Shown here in pieces: positions 15,446 through 25,900 of a stretch of DNA of 64,000 bases. Under the pieces are notes generated by a model, which worked only from the letters and a program-made list of their open reading frames with translations, ran no database searches and was not told the origin of the DNA. A program made the position numbers and the translations under genes. The DNA lies in assembly GCF_050107595.1 (NCBI RefSeq), contig NZ_JBNILH010000002.1, positions 62,001 through 126,000 on the forward strand, written 5' to 3'. The DNA is from Bacillus_AB infantis_C (GTDB taxonomy: Bacteria > Bacillota > Bacilli > Bacillales > Cytobacillaceae). How positions within the stretch are numbered: position 1 is the first letter of the stretch; every line of letters begins with the position of its first letter.

Positions 15446-16711
15446 ATGGTCGAAAGGAGAAAGCCTATCCCGGTGAGGGAGGCAATCGATAAGATACTGC
15501 AGATGGATTTTACCGGGGAAACTGAATGGGTCCCAATCAATGAAAGCTATGGGCGCTATCTTGCTGAAGATTTAAAGGCAGCCAATGATGTACCCCATTT
15601 TGATCGTTCCCCGTATGACGGATTTGCAGTCAGGGCTGTGGATACAGAAGGTGCCTCAAGCAGCAGTCCTGTGGAATTCGAGGTTGTGGACCATATAGGG
15701 GCAGGCTATGTGGCGAAGGTGCAGGTGGGAGCATACCAGGCTGCAAGAATCATGACCGGCGCCCAAATGCCCGCAGAATGCGATGCAGTCGTTATGCTGG
15801 AGCTTGCCAGGGCAGAGGAGCGGGACGGTAAAAATTATATGAGCATCAAACGATCCTTTAAAGCAGGCGATAATGTTTCTTTTCGGGGGGAGGATGCAAA
15901 AGAAGGGGATACCCTGCTCAGAAAAGGGAAAAAAATCAATCCAGGTGTGATCGCCATGCTGGCCACCTTTGGCTGCAGCTCAGTACCTGTTGCCAAAAAG
16001 CCTGCCATTGGGCTCTTTGCAACGGGTACCGAGCTGCTTGATGTGGATGAAGCGCTTGAACCGGGCCGGATCAGAAACAGCAACTCCCATATGGTGATGG
16101 CGCAGATTGAGCGCTCGGGCGCCGCCTGTGAATACTATGGGAAGCTGCCGGACGATTTTGATACCTGCTTTACAGCAATAGAGGCGGCCCTTGAAAAAAC
16201 CGATATACTGGTCACTACGGGTGGTGTGTCGGTAGGGGATTATGACTATTTGCCGGCGATATACAAAAAGCTTGGAGCTGAAGTGCTTTTTAACAAGGTG
16301 GCCATGCGCCCTGGCAGTGTCACAACTGTAGCCCGCCTTGGCGGAAAGCTGTTATTCGGCCTGTCAGGCAATCCGTCGGCCTGCTATGTGGGCTTCGAGC
16401 TGTTCGTGAGGCCGGTGATCCGGGGAATGCTATATACAGATAAAATTCACCTGCGGATGGTGCAGGCTGCTCTTGGGGAAGACTTCCCGAAGCCGAATCC
16501 ATTTACACGGTTTGTGCGGAGCAGGCTGGAATACGAAAATGGCAGGCTCATCTCAGTGCCAAGCGGAGTGGATAAATCAAATATTGTCATGAGCCTTGCG
16601 GGAGCAGATGCTCTTATGGTGCTTCCCGGCGGTACTAGAGGATATCAAAAGGGCGATGAAGCAGATGTGCTGCTGCTCGAGGATGACCAGGGAAGCAGCC
16701 AGCCATGGTAG
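15446..16711 (+). CDS. moeA: Molybdopterin molybdenumtransferase MoeA
   Basis: A 421-residue enzyme that inserts molybdate into adenylated molybdopterin. Domain order is typical: the N-terminal MoeA region with HFDRSPYDGFAVRA near 51 and MTGAQMP near 103, the molybdopterin-binding domain with ATGTEL near 193 and TTGGVSVGDYD near 253, GLSGNPSACYV near 312, and the C-terminal domain IV (about 345-415). The stop overlaps the start of mobB by 7 bases, so the two are coupled. Confidence 0.95.
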   Translation: MVERRKPIPVREAIDKILQMDFTGETEWVPINESYGRYLAEDLKAANDVPHFDRSPYDGFAVRAVDTEGASSSSPVEFEVVDHIGAGYVAKVQVGAYQAARIMTGAQMPAECDAVVMLELARAEERDGKNYMSIKRSFKAGDNVSFRGEDAKEGDTLLRKGKKINPGVIAMLATFGCSSVPVAKKPAIGLFATGTELLDVDEALEPGRIRNSNSHMVMAQIERSGAACEYYGKLPDDFDTCFTAIEAALEKTDILVTTGGVSVGDYDYLPAIYKKLGAEVLFNKVAMRPGSVTTVARLGGKLLFGLSGNPSACYVGFELFVRPVIRGMLYTDKIHLRMVQAALGEDFPKPNPFTRFVRSRLEYENGRLISVPSGVDKSNIVMSLAGADALMVLPGGTRGYQKGDEADVLLLEDDQGSSQPW

Positions 16712-17220
16712 AACCCGTCGTTTTTCAGATTGCGGGCTTCAAGAACAGCGGGAAGACAACGCTTGTCCAGGCGGTGATCAGAGAGCTGCAAAAGCAAGGT
16801 TATGCAGCCGTAACGATCAAACATCATGGACATGGGGGGAAACCGGATGTACTTGAGGATAAGGATACCTCTTTGCATATGAGAGCTGGTGCGCTGGCCA
16901 GCCTTGCAGAAGGGGAGGGCAGCATCCTGATTCAGGCTGACAAGCTGAATTGGCCGCTGGAGCGGCTTATTCAGCTGATGACTGCTTTCGGGCCGGACAT
17001 CATCCTTATTGAGGGATATAAAAAAGAGTGCTATCCGAAAGCTGTAATCGCCCGTAACCTGGAGGAGGCGGAAAAATTGTCCCGTCTGGACAATGTCCAT
17101 GCAGCCATAACCCCCCTCCTGCCTGAAGATGCTCATCCCTATTTTGGGAAGAATCCTGTTTGGGCATCTTCTGAGGCAGCAGAAAAATTGGCTGCTTACA
17201 TTATCAGTCTTTTGCAATAG
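16705..17220 (+). CDS. mobB: Molybdopterin-guanine dinucleotide biosynthesis adaptor MobB
   Basis: A 171-residue P-loop GTPase. The Walker A motif GFKNSGKTT is at residues 11-19, KHHGHG follows near 40, and the Walker B-like strand ends in ILIEGYKKE near 105. MobB assists conversion of Mo-MPT to the guanine dinucleotide form; the partner mobA is not in this window. It overlaps moeA by 7 bases and is followed by a terminator. Confidence 0.93.
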   Translation: MVEPVVFQIAGFKNSGKTTLVQAVIRELQKQGYAAVTIKHHGHGGKPDVLEDKDTSLHMRAGALASLAEGEGSILIQADKLNWPLERLIQLMTAFGPDIILIEGYKKECYPKAVIARNLEEAEKLSRLDNVHAAITPLLPEDAHPYFGKNPVWASSEAAEKLAAYIISLLQ

Positions 17221-17231
17221 ATTTGTTGAAC

Positions 17232-17257
17232 AGCCATCCTGCGGGGTGGCTTTTTTT
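17232..17257 (+). terminator. Intrinsic terminator after mobB
   Basis: AGCCATCC / GGGTGGCT (one G-U pair, 4-base loop) followed by TTTTTTT, starting 12 bases past the mobB stop. Confidence 0.9.
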
Positions 17258-17283
17258 ATCAAACACAAGGATAGTTTGCATGT

Positions 17284-17394
17284 TCATTCAAGAAATTGAA
17301 TATTTAAATAAAAAATAGCATGTTTATGGTTGATTTTGTTCTGCTAAGTTTCTATAATAAGAGAAACATTATACATATTTATTAATATATTTGA
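17284..17394 (+). promoter_or_regulatory. Candidate ArgR (AhrC) operator region
   Basis: ATTCA-agaaat-TGAAT forms a dyad at 17285-17300 upstream of the promoter, and an A/T-rich imperfect dyad (ACATATTTATTAATATATTT) covers about 17372-17391, just downstream of the predicted transcription start. Arginine repressors of Bacillus bind A/T-rich 18-bp boxes at such positions. Neither is a close match to the consensus. Confidence 0.4.
17330..17358 (+). promoter_or_regulatory. SigA promoter of the arg-car operon
   Basis: TTGATT (17330-17335), a 17-base spacer and a perfect TATAAT (17353-17358). The predicted start is near 17365, 60 bases before argC. Confidence 0.8.
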
Positions 17395-17424
17395 TTAAAT
17401 ATACAGCAAAGAAAGGGGGAGCCC

Positions 17425-18456
17425 ATGAAGGCATCCATTATCGGTACAACAGGATACGGCGGGGCAGAGCTTCTCCGCATTTTACAGCACCATCCTTATT
17501 TCCAGATTCAATCCATACACTCTACCAGGGGGGAAGCGCCTGTTTCCGATGAATATCCGCATCTGCTTGAGATAAACAGGCAAACTTTAGAGGGAATTGA
17601 TATAGAGAAGATTTCAGAGCAATCTGACGTGGTCTTCCTGGCTGCTCCTTCAGGTGCATCAGGCCAGCTTGCCGGCCAGTTTGCAGGAAGGGATATTAAA
17701 GTCATCGATCTGTCCGGGGATTTAAGGCTGCCGGAGGATCAGTATATAACCTGGTACAAGAAAGATCCAGCAGACGTTTCTGTGATTGAGGAATCTGTAT
17801 ATGGCCTGAGCGAGTGGAACAGAGAGAAGATCGAGGGGGCAGATATCATCGCCAATCCCGGATGCTATCCGACAGCAGCCTTGCTGGGCCTTGCTCCGGC
17901 GCTCTTAGGAGGGCTCATAAAGCCTCATGGCATCATTATCGATGCAAAGTCAGGCATCTCGGGTGCCGGCCGCTCGCCTTCAAAAGGGACCATGTTTGCG
18001 GAAATGAGCGAAAACTTCAAAATTTATAAAGTGAATGAGCATCAGCATACACCGGAAATTGAACAGCAGCTCAAGCTGTGGAATAAAGATACATCACCAA
18101 TCACTTTCAGTACCCACTTGATCCCGGCAGTACGGGGAATCATGGCAACCATGTATGGTGAACTGGAGGAAGGCATTACAGCAGAAGAAGCAGCCAGCGC
18201 ATACCGGGAAGCTTATGAAGCTGCTCCGTTTGTAAGGGTAAGAGCACCCGGCAATTTCCCTGCTACCAAGGAGGTAACAGGCAGCAATTATTGTGATATC
18301 GGACTGAGCGCAGATAAGCGGACAGGAAGGCTGACCATAGTAGCAGTCATTGATAACCTGATGAAAGGGGCTGCCGGCCAGGCTGTCCAGAATGCCAATC
18401 TGATGTTCGGTTTTCCGGAAAAGTCGGGACTTGAATTCATACCAATATATCCATAA
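17425..18456 (+). CDS. argC: N-acetyl-gamma-glutamyl-phosphate reductase ArgC
   Basis: A 343-residue NADPH-dependent enzyme, third step of arginine synthesis. The N-terminal GTTGYGGAELLRIL (near 8) is the dinucleotide fold. The catalytic cysteine lies in ANPGCYPTAALL near 148, and HQHTPEIEQ near 209 is conserved. First gene of a seven-gene arginine operon, reading from the promoter at 17330. Confidence 0.97.
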   Translation: MKASIIGTTGYGGAELLRILQHHPYFQIQSIHSTRGEAPVSDEYPHLLEINRQTLEGIDIEKISEQSDVVFLAAPSGASGQLAGQFAGRDIKVIDLSGDLRLPEDQYITWYKKDPADVSVIEESVYGLSEWNREKIEGADIIANPGCYPTAALLGLAPALLGGLIKPHGIIIDAKSGISGAGRSPSKGTMFAEMSENFKIYKVNEHQHTPEIEQQLKLWNKDTSPITFSTHLIPAVRGIMATMYGELEEGITAEEAASAYREAYEAAPFVRVRAPGNFPATKEVTGSNYCDIGLSADKRTGRLTIVAVIDNLMKGAAGQAVQNANLMFGFPEKSGLEFIPIYP

Positions 18457-18562
18457 AAGCAGGCTGTCCTGCTCAAACTTATTGATTTTAGCATGTTGCA
18501 CTGTTCAGGTACTGGTGCCGCTGCACCGTGTTATTCAATAGAAAATTCCAAGGAGGTAAACC

Positions 18563-19795
18563 ATGCAAGCATTGTCACAAGAAAGTGCTGTAAGGGAGAT
18601 TCCGGATGGCAGCATTATCAGTCCGAAGGGTTATAAAGCTGCAGGTGTACACGCAGGCCTCAGATACAGCAAAAAGGATGTTGGTGCCATAACCAGCACA
18701 GTCCCGGCAAGCAGTGCAGCTGTTTATACAACTAGCCTTTTCCAGGCAGCCCCTTTGAAGGTAACCCAGGAAAGCCTGGCAGCAGGAGGGATGCTGCAGG
18801 CGGTGATTGTGAACAGTGCCTGTGCTAATGCCTGTACCGGGCAGCAGGGATATAAAGATGCGCTTGAAATGAGGAAGCTGGCAGCAGGGAAATTCGGACT
18901 GGAGGAATGTTCGGTCGCGGTTGCTTCCACTGGCGTGATTGGCGAGTATCTGCAAATGGAGAAGATCCAGGCGGGAATAGCAGCGCTTGAGCCAGGAAAT
19001 GGAGCAGAGAGTGCAGAGGACTTCCAGACAGCCATACTAACGACCGATACAGTCATGAAAAACTGTGCCTATGAAGCAGAAATTGACGGTGTTCCAATCC
19101 GAATGGGCGGAGCAGCCAAAGGCTCAGGCATGATTCATCCCAATATGGCCACTATGCTTGGATTTGTCACAACCGATGCCTGCATCTCACCGTCAGTCCT
19201 TCAGAAGGCATTGAAGGGGGTCACGGACAGTACCTTTAACCAGATCACGGTTGATGGTGATACCTCTACAAATGATATGGTCCTGGTTATGGCCAACGGA
19301 CTTGCCGGGAATGAGCCTCTGTCTCCGGAGCATCCTGAATGGGATGTGTTCCTTGGCCTCCTGGGGTCCTGCTGTGAGAGTCTGGCAAAGCAGATTGCCA
19401 AGGACGGCGAAGGGGCGACCAAGCTGATCGAGGCGGAAGTTGCCGGTGCTGTTTCTGATCAGGAGGGGGCCGCAGCAGCAAAGCAGATCGTAGGATCTAA
19501 TCTTGTTAAGACTGCAGTATATGGAGCGGATGCAAACTGGGGCAGAATCATCGGGGCCCTCGGACAGAGCAATATCAGCCTGAATCCTGAAAATGTGGAT
19601 ATCTGGATCGGTCCGATATGCATGCTGAAAAACAGTGAGCCGCAAGCATTTTCGGAGGAAGAGGCAAATGATTATCTCCAGCAGGAAACTATAAAGATTT
19701 CGGTCGACCTTCATCATGGAAAAGGCCGGGGAAAAGCGTGGGGCTGTGATCTTTCCTATGATTACGTCAAAATCAATGCGAGCTATCGCACTTAA
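18563..19795 (+). CDS. argJ: Glutamate N-acetyltransferase/amino-acid acetyltransferase ArgJ
   Basis: A 410-residue enzyme that cycles the acetyl group from N-acetylornithine to glutamate and, if bifunctional as in Bacillus relatives, also uses acetyl-CoA. The self-cleavage site is in KGSGMIHPNMATML, with T197 as the nucleophile of the beta chain. NSACANACTG near 91 and VDGDTSTND near 229 are conserved. A short hairpin (AGCAGG/CCTGCT at 18459-18474) lies in the 106-base gap after argC. AAGGAGGT precedes the ATG. Confidence 0.97.
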   Translation: MQALSQESAVREIPDGSIISPKGYKAAGVHAGLRYSKKDVGAITSTVPASSAAVYTTSLFQAAPLKVTQESLAAGGMLQAVIVNSACANACTGQQGYKDALEMRKLAAGKFGLEECSVAVASTGVIGEYLQMEKIQAGIAALEPGNGAESAEDFQTAILTTDTVMKNCAYEAEIDGVPIRMGGAAKGSGMIHPNMATMLGFVTTDACISPSVLQKALKGVTDSTFNQITVDGDTSTNDMVLVMANGLAGNEPLSPEHPEWDVFLGLLGSCCESLAKQIAKDGEGATKLIEAEVAGAVSDQEGAAAAKQIVGSNLVKTAVYGADANWGRIIGALGQSNISLNPENVDIWIGPICMLKNSEPQAFSEEEANDYLQQETIKISVDLHHGKGRGKAWGCDLSYDYVKINASYRT

Positions 19796-19806
19796 GGGGG
19801 GCACGG

Positions 19807-20577
19807 ATGAGTTTAATTGTCATTAAATGCGGAGGCAGTATTTTAGACAGGCTGACAAGCGATTTTTTTGATAGCCTTAAGAATCTGAGTGTCCAGGGGT
19901 ATCAGTTGATTTTTGTTCATGGAGGCGGTCCGGAGATTAATGATTTGCTGAGGCTTAAAAGCATAAAGTCCCAATTTGTCCAGGGGCTGAGAAAAACGGA
20001 TAAAGGAACCCTTGAAGCAGCTGAAATGGTCCTTTCCGGACAATCCAACAGGAAATTGGCCGCTCTGCTTCAGGAGAATGGGTTCAATGCTCTTGGTGTG
20101 AATGGGCCGGACGGTATCCTCCACGGTGACTTCGTTGATAAGGATAGGCTGGGCTTTGTCGGCAGAATTGATCATGTTTCTGCGGAACTGCTGCAGCTTC
20201 TACTGGAAAACGGGTACCTTCCAGTTCTCACCCCTTTAGCTAAAACGAAGGATGGCCAGAAGCTGAATGTCAATGCAGACTATGCAGCTGCTGCAGTTGC
20301 CCTTGCCCTGAATGCGGACCAATGCCTGTTTGTGACTGATGTTGAAGGCATTAAGGCAGAAGGGGCTTTGATAGACAGACTGGAAGATGAAAAGGCAGCA
20401 GCCTATATCCAGGATGGAACAATCTCAGGCGGCATGATCCCCAAGGTGGAATCAGCCCTTGCAGCCATCCGGCAGGGTGTGAAAAGCGTCCGGATCATTT
20501 CAGGTGTGAAGCCATTTTATACAGGCGGTGCCTGGAGCGGAACACAAATCAATTGCAAAGAGAGGACAATGGCATGA
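19807..20577 (+). CDS. argB: Acetylglutamate kinase ArgB
   Basis: A 256-residue amino-acid kinase, second step of arginine synthesis. KCGGS near 6 and HGGGPEIN near 38 bind the phosphates, and NVNADYAAAAVA near 156 binds acetylglutamate. The short length, without the N-terminal helix of arginine-inhibited forms, is typical of Bacillus. GGGG lies before the ATG and the stop overlaps the argD start (ATGA). Confidence 0.96.
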   Translation: MSLIVIKCGGSILDRLTSDFFDSLKNLSVQGYQLIFVHGGGPEINDLLRLKSIKSQFVQGLRKTDKGTLEAAEMVLSGQSNRKLAALLQENGFNALGVNGPDGILHGDFVDKDRLGFVGRIDHVSAELLQLLLENGYLPVLTPLAKTKDGQKLNVNADYAAAAVALALNADQCLFVTDVEGIKAEGALIDRLEDEKAAAYIQDGTISGGMIPKVESALAAIRQGVKSVRIISGVKPFYTGGAWSGTQINCKERTMA

Positions 20578-21731
20578 GTAATCTGTTTCCTGTATACCAG
20601 CGCTGGGAAATACAGCCGGCAGAAGCAAACGGGTCCACTATTATCGACAAAAACGGAAAAGAATATCTGGATTTCACGTCAGGGATCGGCGTATGCAATC
20701 TTGGACATCGTCCCGAGGCGGTAGAAGCAGCTGTCAAGGAACAGCTCGGAAACTTCTGGCATGTTTCAAATCTGTTCGAACAATCAGGCCAGGAGAAAGC
20801 AGCCTCTCTGTTATGTGAATATGCCGGGATGGATAGGGCGTATTTTGCCAACAGCGGGGCCGAGGCAAATGAAGCAGCCATCAAGCTGGCCCGGAAGGCA
20901 ACCGGGAAAACGAAAATCATTACATTTCTCAACTCCTTCCATGGCAGGACATTTGCGGCCATGTCAGCTACAGCCCAGGAGAAAATCAAACACGGCTATG
21001 GGCCGATGCTTGAAACATTTGTGTATGTTCCGTTCAATGATATAGATGCAGTGAAAAAATCAGCAGATCGAGAAACAGCAGCCGTCATGCTCGAAATGGT
21101 GCAGGGAGAGGGCGGCATCCATATAGCAGATAAAGCGTTTGTAAGTGAGCTTGCTGCATTTTGCAAAGAAAAAGGCATTCTCCTGATCATCGATGAGATC
21201 CAGACAGGGATTGGCAGGACGGCGAAGCCATTTGCGTATATGCACTTTGATATTCAGCCTGATATGATAACATCGGCAAAAGGACTGGGCAGCGGATTGC
21301 CGATAGGTGCCATGCTTGGAAAAGAACATTTGGCAGATGCATTCGGTCCGGGGAGCCACGGATCTACTTTCGGCGGGAACCCGATAGCCATTGCAGCCGC
21401 TTCAGCGACTTTAGCGGCAGTCATGAATGACGGATTCGGCACCCGGCTTGAACAGCTGAGCGAAAGCTTCAAGGCTGTCCTGCTGGATAGGCTGGCCGAT
21501 ATTCCCGGGGTGAAGGATATCCGCATTTTCGGAATGATGGCAGGAATCGAACTGGCGACTGAAGCAAACTCTGTCCTTCAGGAGCTGAGGGAAAAAGGTC
21601 TGATCGCCCTTCCGGCTGGAACGCATGTCATCAGGCTTCTTCCTCCTTTAACATGCACATTGGATCAGATAGAAAAAGCTGCAGTAATCATTGCAGAAAC
21701 ATTGCGGGCTTCCGCATCAGTCCATTCATAA
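20574..21731 (+). CDS. argD: Acetylornithine aminotransferase ArgD
   Basis: A 385-residue PLP enzyme of class III. The start is the ATG overlapping the argB stop, with AGAGAGG 7 bases upstream; the open frame extends a few codons further but without support. ANSGAEANEAAIKLARK near 94 binds PLP phosphate, IDEIQTGIGRT near 205 carries the PLP-contacting aspartate, and SAKGLGSGLPIGAM near 234 carries the Schiff-base lysine. It converts N-acetylglutamate semialdehyde to N-acetylornithine. Confidence 0.96.
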   Translation: MSNLFPVYQRWEIQPAEANGSTIIDKNGKEYLDFTSGIGVCNLGHRPEAVEAAVKEQLGNFWHVSNLFEQSGQEKAASLLCEYAGMDRAYFANSGAEANEAAIKLARKATGKTKIITFLNSFHGRTFAAMSATAQEKIKHGYGPMLETFVYVPFNDIDAVKKSADRETAAVMLEMVQGEGGIHIADKAFVSELAAFCKEKGILLIIDEIQTGIGRTAKPFAYMHFDIQPDMITSAKGLGSGLPIGAMLGKEHLADAFGPGSHGSTFGGNPIAIAAASATLAAVMNDGFGTRLEQLSESFKAVLLDRLADIPGVKDIRIFGMMAGIELATEANSVLQELREKGLIALPAGTHVIRLLPPLTCTLDQIEKAAVIIAETLRASASVHS

Positions 21732-21769
21732 GAGAAGCAGGTAAATACAGCTGAGAAAGCTGTTTTATT

Positions 21770-21822
21770 ATGATAAATATGTATAAAAATTAATAAAAAA
21801 TAATATTTATGCGTTAGCAGAG
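21770..21822 (+). promoter_or_regulatory. Candidate ArgR-binding A/T-rich region before carA
   Basis: The 102-base gap between argD and carA contains an A/T-rich segment (ATATGTATAAAAATTAATA, then TAATATTTATGC) resembling the dyad found near the argC start. It may be a second arginine-repressor site, or simply A/T-rich spacer. Confidence 0.3.
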
Positions 21823-21833
21823 GTGTTTGCACA

Positions 21834-22913
21834 ATGAAGGGCTACTTACATTTAAACAGCGGAGAAACATATGAAGGTGAGTGGATTTCTGAGTCCCCGC
21901 CGGAGCATACAGAAGGGGAAATTGTCTTTTTCACCGGCATGACCGGCTATCAGGAGGTTTTGACAGACCCGTCCTACAAAGACCAGATTATTGTGTTCAC
22001 CTATCCGCAAATAGGAAACTACGGAGTAAATGAAACAGATTTTGAGAGCAGAAAGCCGCATGCTGCAGGGGTCATTATCTATGGAACTCCGGAAGATGCG
22101 TACCATTACCAGTCCAAATACAGTCTTAAAGCATATTTGGAGAAATGGGGAATACCGCTTCTTGGCCATATTGATACAAGATCTGTTGTAAAAAAAATCA
22201 GAAATGCGGGCACCATGCCGGCAGTAATGTCACTCCAAAAAGAACAAACCTCCTGTTCACATGAAAAAAGCGCCTTAAAAGTAAGAGCAGTATCGCAAAC
22301 CGGGCACCATCCTGCTGGTGCCGGAAGCATCCATATCGTCCTGATCGATTATGGGAACAAGAAATCGATTGCTGAATCGCTGCTTAAACGCGGATGCCGC
22401 ATTACTATAGTGCCTTTCAATACCAGCTTTGAGGAAATTAAGGGCATGCAGCCGGATGCTATCCTGCTTTCAAATGGACCTGGTGACCCAAAGCAGCTGA
22501 AGGATATGCTGCCTGAAATCAAGAAGCTGATATTCAGCTTTCCAGTCCTGGGAATCTGCCTGGGCCATCAGCTTGCAGCACTGGCACTTGGTGCAGACAC
22601 TAAGAAGCTGGCATTCGGCCATAGGGGGGCCAACCATCCGATAGCGGATGCCCGCACAGGAAGAGTTATGATGTCATCGCAGAACCATAGTTATGTTGTC
22701 GATGAGAAAAGCCTGAAGGGAACCGGCTTAAAGATAAGATTTCATAACCTGCATGACCGGTCGATTGAAGGCCTTGTCCATCAATCACTTCCGCTCAGTA
22801 CAGTCCAATTCCATCCGGAAGCCCATCCCGGGCCGCAGGACGCAGAGTATATATTTGATGAGTTTATCGAAATAATCAATGCAGCACATGGGAGAGTTAC
22901 AGCATATGCCTAA
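21834..22913 (+). CDS. carA: Carbamoyl-phosphate synthetase small chain, arginine-type CarA
   Basis: A 359-residue glutaminase subunit. The N-terminal domain has TGMTGYQEVLTDPSY near 38. The class I amidotransferase domain has LSNGPGDP near 210 and GICLGHQLAA with the catalytic cysteine about C242, plus the histidine/glutamate pair in QFHPEAHPGP near 324. Location inside the arg operon marks it as the arginine-dedicated copy; a pyrimidine-linked copy would be in a pyr operon elsewhere. It overlaps carB by 8 bases. Confidence 0.95.
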   Translation: MKGYLHLNSGETYEGEWISESPPEHTEGEIVFFTGMTGYQEVLTDPSYKDQIIVFTYPQIGNYGVNETDFESRKPHAAGVIIYGTPEDAYHYQSKYSLKAYLEKWGIPLLGHIDTRSVVKKIRNAGTMPAVMSLQKEQTSCSHEKSALKVRAVSQTGHHPAGAGSIHIVLIDYGNKKSIAESLLKRGCRITIVPFNTSFEEIKGMQPDAILLSNGPGDPKQLKDMLPEIKKLIFSFPVLGICLGHQLAALALGADTKKLAFGHRGANHPIADARTGRVMMSSQNHSYVVDEKSLKGTGLKIRFHNLHDRSIEGLVHQSLPLSTVQFHPEAHPGPQDAEYIFDEFIEIINAAHGRVTAYA

Positions 22914-25900
22914 AGACCAGACGATCACTTCAATATTAGTAATAGGATCAGGCCCGATTGTCATCGGCCAGGCCGCAGAGTTTGACTATGCAGGGACACA
23001 GGCCTGCATGGCACTGAAGGAGGAAGGCTATAAGGTCATACTCGTCAATAATAACCCTGCGACCATCATGACAGACCACAGTTATGCGGACACGATTTAT
23101 TTCGAGCCGCTCACTGTTGATTCACTTGAAAAAATCATCATGAAAGAACGCCCGGACGGACTGCTGGCTTCGCTGGGAGGCCAGACAGGTCTGAACCTGG
23201 CAATGGCACTGAGTGAAACAGGCGTGCTGGAAAAATATAAGGTCAAAATGCTCGGCAGCCCGATTGCCAGCATAAAAAAGGGTGAGGACAGGGAGGAATT
23301 CCGCCAGCTGATGAAAGAGCTGGATGAACCTGTACCTGACAGCGAGATCGTCAGGGAAGCAAAGGAAGCAAAGCGGTTTGCCGAAGCTTCTGGCTTCCCG
23401 ATTATTGTCCGCCCTGCCTATACGCTCGGCGGCTCAGGCGGCGGGATTGCCCATTCGATGGAAGAATTCATGCTTCTGGTCGAGGGAGGGCTCCTCGAAA
23501 GCCCGATTTCCCAATGCCTTGTGGAAAAAAGCATTGCAGGCTATAAAGAGATTGAGTATGAAGTGATGCGCGACAAAGATAATACATGCATCACCATCTG
23601 CAATATGGAAAACATCGACCCTGTCGGCGTCCATACCGGGGATTCGATTGTCATCGCACCTTCCCAGACGCTGACTGATGAAGAATATCAGATGCTGAGA
23701 TCTGCCTCTATCAAGATCATCTCTGCACTCGGAATCATCGGAGGATGCAATATTCAATTTGCCCTTGACCCCGAAAGCAAGAAATATTATTTGATAGAAG
23801 TAAATCCGAGGGTCAGCAGATCGTCGGCCCTAGCTTCAAAAGCAACAGGATATCCAATTGCAAGGATGGCTGCCAAACTGGCTGCAGGATACAGCCTGTC
23901 CGAGCTCCTCAATCCGGTTACAGGCGATACGTATGCAAGCTTTGAACCTGCCCTGGATTATGTGGTTGTAAAATTCCCGAGATGGCCATTTGATAAGTTT
24001 ACAGAAGCCGACCGCAGGCTTGGCACTCAAATGAAGGCGACAGGGGAAGTGATGGGGATTGACCGCAATATCGAAAGGGCGCTGCTGAAAGCTGTACAGT
24101 CGCTTGAAGCTGGCAATCTGGACTTGGAAAGCCCCGGGCTGGGCGGATTAACGGATGACAGCCTCGTTACCAGGATGAAGGGCCAGACAGATGAACGGTT
24201 CTTTATAGTGATGGAGCTCCTGCGCAGAGGGCATCCTATCCAGTCCATCCATGAGCTTACAAAAATCGATCTCTTTTATCTTCAATGCTTTGCCGGCCTC
24301 GCCAGCCTTGAAAAGGAAATTGCATCCTGTTCACTTGAAACAGTCAGTAAAGAACAGCTGCAGGTTTTCAAGGAAAAAGGATTCAGTGATGAATATCTTG
24401 CGTCCGTATGGAAGGAAGATGCTCTGTCAGTCAGGAAGAAGCGAAAGCAATTGGGAATACTGCCTTCATACAAAATGGTGGATACCTGTGCTGCTGAATT
24501 TGAAGCACAGTCCAATTATTATTATTCAAGCTATTATGGCGAAAACGAGCAGCTGCCGGGCAAAGACAAGAAGGTCCTGATCATCGGCAGCGGACCTATC
24601 CGCATCGGACAGGGAATCGAATTCGATTATTGCTCTGTCCACGGGGTATTTGCCTTGAAATCAGAAGGCATTGAAACAGTGATGATCAATAATAATCCTG
24701 AAACGGTCAGCACAGATTTTGCAACAGCCGACCGCCTTTATTTTGAACCGCTCACACCGGAAGCAGTCCTCAATGTTGCTGAGTCAGAAGGCATTAAAGA
24801 TGTCATTGTCCAGCTTGGGGGACAGACCGCGCTTAATCTGGCAGATAAGCTGGAGAAGGCAGGGCTCAACCTGCTTGGGACACATTCGTCGGCCATTGAT
24901 GACCTGGAAGACCGTGACCTGTTCTACCGCCTCCTCGACAGGCTGGAGATTCCGAGGATAAAGGGAGAGACTGCTGCATCGGACACAGAGCTGAAGGAAG
25001 CAGCAGAAAGAATCGGCTATCCAGTACTGATCAGGCCTTCCTTTGTCATCGGCGGAAAAGGAATGCATATAATCAAGAGCAGCAGCGAGCTGTCGAGCTT
25101 CCTGGAAAAGCAGCAAATCATCTATCCTGTGCTTTGTGATCAATTTTTGCATGCTGCCGAAGCAGAGATGGATCTTGCAGCTGATGGGGACAACATAATT
25201 GTTCCAGTCATCATGGAACATATCGAAAAAACAGGGGTCCATTCCGGGGATAGCCTCTCCGTACTGCCGGCACAGTCTGTTTCCGGGACTGTTAAGAAAA
25301 AAATGTTCGAGTATGGGAAAAAAATCGTTAAGGATCTGGCCTATAAAGGTTTGATGAACATCCAGTATATCGTTGACGGAGAGGAAGTATATCTGCTTGA
25401 AGTAAACCCCAGGGCAAGCAGGACTGTGCCGGTCGTCAGCAAGGTGGCAAATGTCCCGCTTGTACAAATTGCGACAAAAATATTGCTTGGGAAATATAAA
25501 CTGCCCGATTCTGAAGGGCCGCTGTACGATAATCTGCCGTTTGTCTGCGTGAAATATCCGGTATTTTCAAATTATGCCCTTAAAGGGCTTGATCCAAAAA
25601 CATCACCGGAAATGAGGTCAACAGGAGAAGGTATTGCTTTGGCCCCTTCATTAAATGAAGCTGTGAAGAAAGCCTTCCATAAAGAATTGAAGCCTGGAGC
25701 AGCACCTGTCATCATGACGGGAAGAGGCAAAACAGATAGTATGGAAGGTCTTGATGAGACATTGGCCAATTTGGGTATAAGTATTCACAAGGCAGGCGAA
25801 GACCGGGTTATGGATGCAAGCATCCTTGCTGTCTTCAGCAGGGGAGAAGCACAAGAAGATTTTCTGCTGAGAGAATTTGCTGTCAAGAACCGTCTCCCTG

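Noticed and set aside
15028..17220. Recent horizontal gain of dsrE-moeA-mobB
   Set aside because: Codon use, ribosome sites and terminators look like the neighbours, and there are no mobile-element traces at the edges.
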